From NCBI GenBank assembly GCA_942490995.1, contig CALOBG010000036.1, positions 78,498 to 142,497 of the forward strand: DNA of 64,000 nt, given 5' to 3'. Both the position numbers and the translations under genes were made by a program. The notes under the pieces were generated by a model. That model did no database searches. It saw only the letters and a program-made list of their open reading frames with translations, and was not told the DNA's origin. Source of the stretch: UBA981 sp942490995 (GTDB taxonomy: Bacteria; Pseudomonadota; Gammaproteobacteria; Ga0077536). Below, piece by piece: positions 18,645-26,116 of this stretch. Within the stretch, counting starts at the first letter, position 1. The number at the start of each line of letters is the position of its first letter.

Positions 18645-19400
18645 ATGTCAGGCAATCGTTCCTGCTGCCATATCGTGGCGGCGCTGATGTCCTTGCTGCT
18701 GCTGAACGGCTGTGCATCAACCTCGACGACCGATAACGGCGACCCCCACGAATCGCTGAACAGGAAGTTCTACAACTTCAACGACACGATCGATAAAAAC
18801 GTTCTTGAGCCGGTTGCGAAAAAGTATGCCGACGTGACTCCCGATCCGATCCGCGAAGGGGTGACAAATTTTTTCGACAACGTCGGTTATCTGAACACCA
18901 TCGCCAACGATCTTCTGCAGGGTAAGGTCGGCCAGTTCTTTCAGGACTCCGGCCGCTTCGTCGTCAACAGCACCATCGGAATCGGCGGACTGTTCGATCC
19001 GGCCAGCAGCATGGGCATGAAGCAGAACAATGAAGACCTCGGCCAGACGTTCGGCGTGTGGGGCGCCAACGAGGGCGCCTATCTAACCCTGCCGCTGCTC
19101 GGACCGAGTTCCTACCGCGATCTGCCGTCACCGGTAATGGGCATATTCCTGAACCCGATGACTTATCTGGCCACCGTCGTGACGTTGCCGGTTGCCGCGG
19201 TGGGTGCGGTCAATTCCCGCGCCAATCTGCTCGACGCCTCACGTATCCGCGATCAGGCGGCACTCGATCCCTACACCTTCGTGCGTGAAGCCTGGCGCCA
19301 GCAGCGCGAATACGAAATCTACGACGGTAACCCGCCGGGCGATGGTTTCGAGGAATATATCGAAGGCGAGGGTGATGCCGCGATCCTGAGAGTTTATTAG
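18645..19400 (+). CDS. mlaA: MlaA/VacJ family outer-membrane lipoprotein
   Basis: Outer-membrane lipoprotein of 251 residues that in the Mla pathway removes mislocalised phospholipid from the outer leaflet. A lipoprotein signal ends in the lipobox LLNG-C at about residue 22. The mature part carries the family hallmarks HESLNRKFYNFNDTIDKNVLEP, FFDNVGYLNTIANDLLQGK and GVWGANEGAYLTLPLLGPSS. The ATG at 18645 is preferred to one at 18597 because the signal peptide then has normal length, and GCGGAAT lies just upstream. The TAG stop abuts a palindromic element. Placement after hpnM suggests a dedicated hopanoid or phospholipid shuttle. Confidence 0.92.
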   Translation: MSGNRSCCHIVAALMSLLLLNGCASTSTTDNGDPHESLNRKFYNFNDTIDKNVLEPVAKKYADVTPDPIREGVTNFFDNVGYLNTIANDLLQGKVGQFFQDSGRFVVNSTIGIGGLFDPASSMGMKQNNEDLGQTFGVWGANEGAYLTLPLLGPSSYRDLPSPVMGIFLNPMTYLATVVTLPVAAVGAVNSRANLLDASRIRDQAALDPYTFVREAWRQQREYEIYDGNPPGDGFEEYIEGEGDAAILRVY

Positions 19401-19543
19401 GAAACCTCTGAAAAAGCGGCTGCGCCGCCCGCTGACGGCGTTGCGCGCCGTTCTGCGATGCTCATTTACTATAAGTAAACTGCGCTTCTCGAAAGGCACG
19501 CGCCTTGCCAGCGGGCATGCTCGCTCGTTTTTCAAAGGTTTCC
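19400..19543. repeat. 144-bp palindromic intergenic element, copy 1
   Basis: Terminal inverted repeats GGAAACCTCTGAAAAA (19400-19415) and TTTTTCAAAGGTTTCC (19528-19543) match at 15 of 16 positions. The centre holds a perfect small palindrome TTTACT-ATA-AGTAAA flanked by CTCA and CTGCG. The layout and several internal words (CATTTA, TAAACT, CGCGCCTTGC, CTCGCT, GTTTTTCA) are shared with the element at 40067-40209, so both belong to one family, probably non-autonomous mobile or REP-like. It begins on the last base of the mlaA stop codon and lies between convergent genes, where its fold could end transcription from both sides. Confidence 0.72.
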
Positions 19544-19586
19544 CCGCAGGATGGGCCTTCTGGCAGTGACACCCTGCTCACTGCGC

Positions 19587-20804
19587 TCAGATCAGGTTTT
19601 CGGCGAGCAGTTCCAGCCAGTGCCGTACCGGCACGTTCGAGGCGCTTTTCAGGTGCAGCTGACAACCGATGTTCGCGGTCACGATTTGTGACGGCTCGCC
19701 GGCCATCAACGCACCCAATTTGCGCTCCCTGAGTTCGGTTGCCATGCGCGGATGCAGGATCGAATAACTGCCCGCCGAACCGCAACACAAGTGCGGTTCG
19801 GCAACCGCCGTCAGCTGCCAGCCCAGCGCGCCGAGCAGGGTTTCGACACGGTTGGCCAGACGCTGGCCGTGTTGCAACGTGCACGGCGCCTGAAACGCAA
19901 TCGGTTGCGCGTCTCGCGACTGCACCTGCTCAGACAACGCTGCAAGGTCGACCAACTCGATCGGATCGCGCACCAGCGCCTGTAGCCGTTGGGCGCGCTC
20001 GCGGTAGTCCGGTTCGTGCTCGAGCAGCGCCGCATAGTCCTTGAGTTGCACACCACATCCGGACGACGTTGCCATGATCGCTTCGGCGCCGGCTTCGATC
20101 GCCGGCCACCAGGCGTCGATATTCTGCCTGGCCTGACGCACCGCCGCCTCGCGATAACCGAGATGCAGCGACAACGCTCCGCAGCAGGCACTGCCCGCCA
20201 CGTTGACCAGGGTGATCCCGAGGCGGGCAAAAACCAGCGCCGCGGCGGCGTCAATGTCCGGATTGAGGAGCGGCTGCGCGCAGCCGCCGAGCAGCAGAAC
20301 CCGCCGGGGACCGGTTACCGTGGCTGGCGTCGGGAATCGTCGCGCCGCGGGCAACATGCCCGCCAGCCGCCGCGGTAATATCCCGCGCACGCTGCGCCCT
20401 GCCCACACCAGCGGTGCGAACCGGCGTCGGTAAGGGATGACGTTGACCAGTAGCCAGGCCAGCAGGCGTGCCCGCCACGGCGGCGGCGGCATGGCCTTGG
20501 CCTCGGGACGCACGAGTTCGATCAGTTCGCCGTAGTTGACCCCCGACGGACACGTCGTTTCGCAGCTACGGCACAGCAGGCACTGGTCGAGGTGCAGGCG
20601 GGTGTCGGCGCCCGCCCGCCCTTCTTCGAGCAGCGATTTGATCAGATAAATTCGGCCGCGCGGCCCTTCCAGTTCGTCGCCGCTGAGCTGGTAGGTCGGA
20701 CAGGTGGCGTTGCAGAAGCCGCAGTGGACACAGCTGCGTACAATCGCCGCGGCGCGCGCGCTGAACGATTCGCCGGCCATGCTGTCATTGACTGGTGCAC
20801 GCAT
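19587..20804 (-). CDS. glcF: glycolate oxidase iron-sulfur subunit
   Basis: Iron-sulfur subunit of membrane-associated glycolate oxidase, which passes electrons from glycolate oxidation toward quinone. Two 4Fe-4S motifs, CVHCGFCNATCP and CLLCRSCETTCP, sit in the first 85 residues. Two cysteine-rich CCG domains follow: LLLGGCAQPLLNPD to GSACCGALSLHLG, and QAPCTLQHGQRL to HLCCGSAGSYSILHP. Length is 405 residues, normal. It starts nine bases after glcE in a minus-strand run with aroC and prmB upstream. The glcD gene for the flavin subunit is not in the window, so the complex must be completed from elsewhere. Confidence 0.9.
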   Translation of the reverse strand: MRAPVNDSMAGESFSARAAAIVRSCVHCGFCNATCPTYQLSGDELEGPRGRIYLIKSLLEEGRAGADTRLHLDQCLLCRSCETTCPSGVNYGELIELVRPEAKAMPPPPWRARLLAWLLVNVIPYRRRFAPLVWAGRSVRGILPRRLAGMLPAARRFPTPATVTGPRRVLLLGGCAQPLLNPDIDAAAALVFARLGITLVNVAGSACCGALSLHLGYREAAVRQARQNIDAWWPAIEAGAEAIMATSSGCGVQLKDYAALLEHEPDYRERAQRLQALVRDPIELVDLAALSEQVQSRDAQPIAFQAPCTLQHGQRLANRVETLLGALGWQLTAVAEPHLCCGSAGSYSILHPRMATELRERKLGALMAGEPSQIVTANIGCQLHLKSASNVPVRHWLELLAENLI

Positions 20805-20813
20805 TGGCCGCTC

Positions 20814-21899
20814 CTACATCCAATCGAAGTACAACTGCGGGTTGAATATGCCGGCCGGATCGAAGGCGCGCTTGATCCGCACCATCAGGCCTCGGAGTGC
20901 GGCGTCGGGAGCAGTGAACACCGGTTCGGTTTCGTCGGCCGCGCGGCGCATGCAGGTCGCATGACCGCCGTGAGCCGCGCAATGCGTGCGCAGCTCTACC
21001 GCGCCCGCCCTGGTCTCGAGCCAGCGCTGTGCACCGCCCCAATCGCACAGCGTGATCGCGAAGTCCGGATCCGGCGCCGCCGCCGGCAATGACAAGCGCC
21101 ACAGGGAACGATCCTCGCCAGCGGGGAGCGGCGGCGCCTGCAGATCGCGCAGGGCCCGCCACTGCGCGACGTCCGCGACTGTATCCGGCGCGAGACGCGT
21201 AATGGCGTCGGCGACCGTCTGTTCGCTGCCCGAGACGCGTACGCTGAGCGTGTCTCCATCCGCGCACATGGCCGAGACCGGCCACGGCTGGCGGCTCAAT
21301 TCCAGCATTCGGCGCCGCGCCGGAGCGCTCGCAAGCTGCCAGTTCAAGGTCGCCTCGCGCTGCGGCCGCGGCAGGACACGCAATGACACGCTACTGATGA
21401 CCCCGAGGGATCCATAGGCGCCGGTAACGAGTCGCGAGATATCGTAGCCGGCGACATTTTTCATGACCTGGCCGCCGAACTGCAGCACCTGGCCGAGGCC
21501 GTTGACCAGTTCAACGCCGAGTACGAAATCGCGCGCGCTGCCGCGATAGGGCCGTGCCGGTCCGGACAGGCCACAGGCAATCACACCACCAATGGTAGAA
21601 CCGGCGCCGAAATGCGGCGGTTCGAAACCGAGCATCTGTCCGTGCTCGCCAAGGGCGGCGTCGATCTCGACAAGCGGTGTTCCGGCACGCGCTGTGATCA
21701 CCATTTCGCTCGGTTCGTAACTGACGATGCCGCGGTGTGCGGCAATGCTGAGTTCATCGGCCTCGCCCGCAGCGGCAAGAAATCGCTTGCTGCCGCCGCC
21801 ACTGATATGCAGCGCCCGCCGCGCCGCCGAAGCCTCCAGGATGCGTTCGATGATTGCGCCGAGAGACGCATTCGGCGTCGCCCGCGCCGCAGTCATCAC
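20814..21899 (-). CDS. glcE: glycolate oxidase FAD-binding subunit GlcE
   Basis: FAD-binding (PCMH-type) subunit of glycolate oxidase, 361 residues. The flavin-binding region is visible at LHISGGGSKRFL and EPPHFGAGSTIGGVIACGLSGPARP, followed by SARDFVLGVELVNGLGQ and QVMKNVAGYDISRLVTGAYGSLG, which are typical of GlcE. The C terminus ends in FDPAGIFNPQLYF, as in the family. It lies ten bases downstream of aroC and nine bases upstream of glcF, so all three are probably co-transcribed. The partner glcD is absent here, which is unusual because glcDEF normally stay together. Confidence 0.9.
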   Translation of the reverse strand: MMTAARATPNASLGAIIERILEASAARRALHISGGGSKRFLAAAGEADELSIAAHRGIVSYEPSEMVITARAGTPLVEIDAALGEHGQMLGFEPPHFGAGSTIGGVIACGLSGPARPYRGSARDFVLGVELVNGLGQVLQFGGQVMKNVAGYDISRLVTGAYGSLGVISSVSLRVLPRPQREATLNWQLASAPARRRMLELSRQPWPVSAMCADGDTLSVRVSGSEQTVADAITRLAPDTVADVAQWRALRDLQAPPLPAGEDRSLWRLSLPAAAPDPDFAITLCDWGGAQRWLETRAGAVELRTHCAAHGGHATCMRRAADETEPVFTAPDAALRGLMVRIKRAFDPAGIFNPQLYFDWM

Positions 21900-21909
21900 G
21901 GTCTCAACC

Positions 21910-23013
21910 TCAGCCGCCGGGAGCGCGCGCTATGGTCGGTGTCGTCACCGCGACCGCGCCATTCTGCCCGCGTTGGCGCAGACCGTGGTCGACCAGCACC
22001 AGCGCCAGCATCGCTTCGGCGATCGGCACGGCACGGATACCCACGCAGGGATCGTGGCGGCCGTGGGTCGCGATACGGGTGTCATTGCCATCGGCGTCAA
22101 TGGTGTCGCCCTCGAGCCGAATACTCGAGGTCGGTTTGAGCGCGATACTCACGCGCAGATCCTGGCCGCTGGAAATGCCGCCGAGGATACCGCCGGCATG
22201 ATTGCTGACAAAACCGTTGGCGCGCAGTTCGTCGCGGTGCTCGGTACCGTGTTGTTCGACGACCGCGAAACCGTCGCCGATTTCGACCCCTTTGACCGCA
22301 TTGATGCCCATCATGGCCTTGGCGATATCGGCATCGAGGCGATCGAACACCGGCTCGCCCCAACCGGCCGGCATACCGGTGACGACCACGCTGACCCGCG
22401 CACCGATCGAATCGCCGGATTTGCGCAGTGCATCCATGTAGGTTTCGAGTTCGGCGACCCGGCTCGGCTCGGCGCAGAAAAATGGGTTGCTGTCGACGGC
22501 GGTCAGGTCACTGCAGCCGAGCGCGATAGGTCCGAGCTGCGCGAGGTAACCATGGATCCGCACGCCGCAGACCTCGGCAAGGTATTTTTTTGCGATCGCG
22601 CCGGCCGCGACGCGCATGCAGGTTTCGCGCGCAGAGGCGCGCCCGCCACCGCGATAGTCGCGTATGCCGTATTTGTGTACGTAGGTATAGTCGGCGTGAT
22701 TGGGCCGAAACTTGTTCGCGATATTGCCGTAGTCCTTGGACTTCTGATCGGTGTTCTCAATCATCAGCCCGATCGGCGTACCAGTGGTGCGGCCTTCGAA
22801 TACCCCGGACAGAATGCGCACGCGGTCGTCTTCGCGACGCTGCGTGGTGTGGCGTGACTTACCCGGTTTGCGCCGGTCGAGATCGACCTGCAGGTCCGCC
22901 TCGCAGAGCGCCAGCCCCGGCGGACAGCCATCGACGATGCCGAGGTAAGCCGGGCCGTGGCTTTCGCCGGCGGTGGTCAGTGTGAACAGTATGCCTGTAG
23001 TGTTTCCGGACAT
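21910..23013 (-). CDS. aroC: chorismate synthase
   Basis: Converts 5-enolpyruvylshikimate 3-phosphate to chorismate, the last shared step of aromatic amino acid synthesis, using reduced FMN. All three family signatures are recognisable: GESHGPAYLGIVDGCPPGL near the N terminus, RPNHADYTYVHKYGIRDYRG near residue 105-125 followed by GGGRASARETCMRVAAGA, and RIATHGRHDPCVGIRAVPIAEAM near the C terminus. Length is 367 residues, normal. The ATG at 23013 follows a fragment of the palindromic element. prmB upstream and aroC form a neighbour pair seen in many Gammaproteobacteria. Confidence 0.96.
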   Translation of the reverse strand: MSGNTTGILFTLTTAGESHGPAYLGIVDGCPPGLALCEADLQVDLDRRKPGKSRHTTQRREDDRVRILSGVFEGRTTGTPIGLMIENTDQKSKDYGNIANKFRPNHADYTYVHKYGIRDYRGGGRASARETCMRVAAGAIAKKYLAEVCGVRIHGYLAQLGPIALGCSDLTAVDSNPFFCAEPSRVAELETYMDALRKSGDSIGARVSVVVTGMPAGWGEPVFDRLDADIAKAMMGINAVKGVEIGDGFAVVEQHGTEHRDELRANGFVSNHAGGILGGISSGQDLRVSIALKPTSSIRLEGDTIDADGNDTRIATHGRHDPCVGIRAVPIAEAMLALVLVDHGLRQRGQNGAVAVTTPTIARAPGG

Positions 23014-23025
23014 GTCGGCATTCTA

Positions 23026-23080
23026 GCAGGGTGGTGAAAAACTACTGCGGATACCGTGGGCGGCGTTGTGCGCTCGCCTA
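23026..23080. repeat. left-end fragment of the palindromic element
   Basis: The 25 bases from 23026 to 23050 begin GCAGGGTGGTGAAAAAC and end ACTGCGG. They are identical to 28741-28765 and differ at two positions from the left end of the full element at 40067. Similarity fades after about 23080 and no right end follows, so this is a truncated copy. It lies between prmB and aroC and could affect the aroC leader. Confidence 0.6.
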
Positions 23081-23107
23081 GCACGCAACCGAGCCTGCCG
23101 CGGCGTG

Positions 23108-23977
23108 TCACTCGAGAACGGTAAGGTCCGCCGCGCCGAGGACGAAGATGCCTTCGCCGCCATGCTCGAATTCCAGCCACGTGAACGGCAGGCGCGGGTA
23201 GTGGGCCTGCAGCTGCGGCCAGATCTCGCCGACTTCGACGACCAGCAGTCCGCGCTCGCTCAAGCGCGCGCGAGCGCCGCGCAGGATGCGATCGACACAA
23301 TCCAGTCCGTTGCGACCGGCCACCAGCGCGCCGGCAGGTTCGGCCCGGTATTCGGCCGGCAGCGCCGCCATGCTCGCGAGCGGTACGTAAGGTGGATTGG
23401 AGATGATCAAATCGTATTGCGTCGGCTGCGGCGGGAACAGGTCGCAGGCCTGCAGCGTGACGCGGGACTCGACGCCGTGGCGTTGGCAATTGAGCGCCGC
23501 GACGGCCAGCGCATTGGCACTGATATCGGTCGCATCGACTTGTGCTTCGGGTAGCGCCAGGGCGATCGCAATCGCGATACATCCGCTGCCGGTGCCGATG
23601 TCGAGGATCCGCTTCGGCATCTTGCCATCGAACCACGGCGCGAAACCGAGCGCGATGAACTCCGCGAGCGGCGAGCGCGGTACGAGCACGCGTTCATCGA
23701 CGTAGAATTCGTGGCCGGCAAACCACATGCGGCGGGCCAGGTAAGCGGCCGGGCGGCGGGTTTCGATGCGTTCGCGCACCAGCGCCTCGACCGCGGCGAT
23801 CTGCTCGGGCTCCAGTCGCGTCGCGAGCACCGATTCGTCGCAATCGTAAGACCAGCCCAGGGCCTGCAGGACCAGGAACAACGCCTCGTCGGCGGCGTTG
23901 TCGGTGCCATGTCCGAAATGCAGGCCCGCCGCCTCGAAGCGCTGCGCCGCGATGTCGGTCAGCTCGGCTGCGTTCAG
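23108..23977 (-). CDS. prmB: ribosomal protein uL3 glutamine methyltransferase PrmB
   Basis: SAM-dependent N5-glutamine methyltransferase. The catalytic NPPY motif (ISNPPYVPLASM), the SAM loop ILDIGTGSGCIAIAIAL and DATDISANALAVA are clear. PrmB rather than PrmC is suggested by the aroC linkage and by PRSPLAEFI. The N-terminal helical part LNAAELTDIAAQRFEAAGL and HFGHGTDNAADEAL reads in frame up to a CTG at 23977 that overlaps the htpG stop, with no ATG, GTG or TTG in that stretch. A conventional start would be the TTG at 23881, losing 32 residues of the substrate-recognition domain. I prefer the longer protein of 289 residues because its extra sequence is family-like. Confidence 0.85.
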   Translation of the reverse strand: MNAAELTDIAAQRFEAAGLHFGHGTDNAADEALFLVLQALGWSYDCDESVLATRLEPEQIAAVEALVRERIETRRPAAYLARRMWFAGHEFYVDERVLVPRSPLAEFIALGFAPWFDGKMPKRILDIGTGSGCIAIAIALALPEAQVDATDISANALAVAALNCQRHGVESRVTLQACDLFPPQPTQYDLIISNPPYVPLASMAALPAEYRAEPAGALVAGRNGLDCVDRILRGARARLSERGLLVVEVGEIWPQLQAHYPRLPFTWLEFEHGGEGIFVLGAADLTVLE

Positions 23978-25860
23978 GTGTTTTTGCTCGAAAGTTCCAG
24001 CACTACTTCGTTCATGCGTTTGACGAATGCAGCCGGGTCGTCGAGCTTACCGCCCTCGGCCAGGATCGATTGCTCGTACAACAACGCCGACCAGTTGCCG
24101 ATCAATTCGTCGTCGGTCATGGTCTCGAGCATGCGAACCATGGGGTGGGTGAGATTAAGTTCCAGAATGCGTTTGCTGTCGGGCACAGCCTGTCCGGCGG
24201 ATTTCAGGATCCGTTCCAGATTTGCACTCAACTGCTCGGCACCGGAAACGAGGCACGCCGGGGACGTGGTCAGGCGATGGCTTTTGCGCACATCCTCGAC
24301 CTTGTCGCCGAGCGCGGTTTTGACTCGCGCCAGGATATCGGCCTCGGGGCCCTCGACATTCGACGCTTCGGCCTCGGGTTTTTCCGTCGCATTATCCGCG
24401 GCCCCGGCAATATCCGCATTCACGATCGACTTCAGCGGTTTGCCATCGAATTCGGTCAGATGGGTAACCAGCCATTCGTCGACCGGGTCATGCATGAGCA
24501 GCACTTCGATACCCTTGTCGCGGAAGTATTCGAGGTGCGGGCTGTTGCGCGCGCTGGAGAAACTTTCGCCGACGATGTAGTAGATAGCGTCCTGTTCGGC
24601 GTCGGCGCGCGACAGGTAGTCGGCGAGGCTGACTTTGGCGGCCTCGACATCGTCGTGGGTGGAAGAAAAGCGCAGCAGCTTGGCGATCCGCTCCTGATTC
24701 GCACTGTCCTCGATCACGCCTTCTTTCAATACCCGTCCGAAGGTGGCCCAGAACTTTTCGTAGTCGTCACCGGAGGCCAGGGTTTCGAGCAGGGTCAGGA
24801 TCTTTTTCACCGACGCCGCGCGGATGTTCTCGAGGATCTTGTTTTTCTGCACGATCTCGCGTGACACGTTCAGCGGCAGGTCGTTGGTATCGACGATGCC
24901 GCGGATGAAACGCAGGTAGCGCGGTAACAGGGCTTCGGCATCGTCCATGATAAAAACGCGCTGCACGTAAAGTTTGACGCCGTGACTGGTGTCGCGCTCG
25001 AACAGATCGAACGGCGCCTGCGTCGGGACGTAAAACAGTGAGGTATATTCGAGCTTGCCTTCGACTTTCGAGTGCACCCAGGTCAGGGGATCACCGAAGT
25101 CGTGCGACACGTGTTTGTAGAACTCGCGGTACTCTTCGTCACTGATATCGCTCTTGGCCCGCTGCCACATCGCGGTGGCCTGGTTGACCACCTCGGTACC
25201 GGTTTCGTCACCGGCTTTGGGCATCCGCACCGGCAGGGAGATGTGATCGGAATAACGTTTGCACAGCTCGCGTAAACGGTAGCCGTTGGCAAACTCCTTG
25301 GCGTCGTCCTTGAGATGCAGAACAATCTCGGTACCGCGCTTTTTACGCTTGACGGTCTCGACCGTGTACTCACCCTTACCCTCCGATTCCCAACGCACCC
25401 CCTGCTCGGCGTCGAGTCCGGCCTTGCGCGAGGTTACGACCACGCGCTCGGCAACGATGAACGCCGCGTAGAAACCGACACCGAACTGGCCAATGAGCTG
25501 TGAGTCACGCTTCGCGTCGCCGCTCAGCGAGCCGAAAAACTCCCGCGTGCCCGATTTCGCGATGGTGCCGAGGTTGGTGATCACATCCTCGCGGCTCATA
25601 CCGATGCCGTTGTCGCGAAAAGTGATCGTGCCGAGCTTTTCACTGAAATCGATGTCGATACCGAGTTCGCTGTCGCCCTCGTACAGGCTGTCGTCGGCGA
25701 GCGCCGAAAAACGCAGTTTGTCGGCCGCGTCGGCGGCATTTGAAATCAGCTCGCGCAGAAAGATCTCGCGATTGCTGTACAGCGAATTAATCACCAGATC
25801 GAGCAGCTGGCGTACTTCGGATTCGAATCCCCGTTGTTCTTTGGCGGTGTCGAGTGACAT
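23974..25860 (-). CDS. htpG: molecular chaperone HtpG (Hsp90)
   Basis: Bacterial Hsp90 of 628 residues, a cytosolic ATP-dependent chaperone. The GHKL ATPase domain is clear: YSNREIFLRELISNAADAADK, the ATP-binding DNGIGM, NLGTIAKSGTREF and GQFGVGFYAAFIVAERV. The middle domain (VKLYVQRVFIMDDAEALLPR, LPLNVSREIVQ) and dimerisation domain follow, ending ELSSKNT. The ATG at 25860 has AGGGA just upstream. It is divergent from mutS. I looked for a sigma-32 heat-shock promoter in the upstream 200 bases and found none that was convincing. Confidence 0.97.
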   Translation of the reverse strand: MSLDTAKEQRGFESEVRQLLDLVINSLYSNREIFLRELISNAADAADKLRFSALADDSLYEGDSELGIDIDFSEKLGTITFRDNGIGMSREDVITNLGTIAKSGTREFFGSLSGDAKRDSQLIGQFGVGFYAAFIVAERVVVTSRKAGLDAEQGVRWESEGKGEYTVETVKRKKRGTEIVLHLKDDAKEFANGYRLRELCKRYSDHISLPVRMPKAGDETGTEVVNQATAMWQRAKSDISDEEYREFYKHVSHDFGDPLTWVHSKVEGKLEYTSLFYVPTQAPFDLFERDTSHGVKLYVQRVFIMDDAEALLPRYLRFIRGIVDTNDLPLNVSREIVQKNKILENIRAASVKKILTLLETLASGDDYEKFWATFGRVLKEGVIEDSANQERIAKLLRFSSTHDDVEAAKVSLADYLSRADAEQDAIYYIVGESFSSARNSPHLEYFRDKGIEVLLMHDPVDEWLVTHLTEFDGKPLKSIVNADIAGAADNATEKPEAEASNVEGPEADILARVKTALGDKVEDVRKSHRLTTSPACLVSGAEQLSANLERILKSAGQAVPDSKRILELNLTHPMVRMLETMTDDELIGNWSALLYEQSILAEGGKLDDPAAFVKRMNEVVLELSSKNT

Positions 25861-26116
25861 GCTTATCCCTTGTATCTGGCGGTGGCGGCCGCAAAATTTC
25901 GACCTGTTCGGAATCTAGGCGGCGTCTGGCCTGAGGTTCCCTTTGCCTCGCGGCGACGGCGTAGTGCTCGTGAACGCCGGCGCCAGCGGACCTGGCGCGG
26001 CAAACCTATGGTCAGCGCGCTCGAATTTCAAGTCCGCGTCGAACAATCGGCCTCGAAACGGTACCATGTGGGCCTCTTTGCCGAGCGCCAACCTGGTCAA
26101 TTTAGAACCGGTCTCA

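Noticed and set aside
25861..26116. Sigma-32 heat-shock promoter for htpG
   Set aside because: No acceptable pair of CTTGAA-like and CCCAT-like boxes at proper spacing was found in the divergent htpG-mutS gap.
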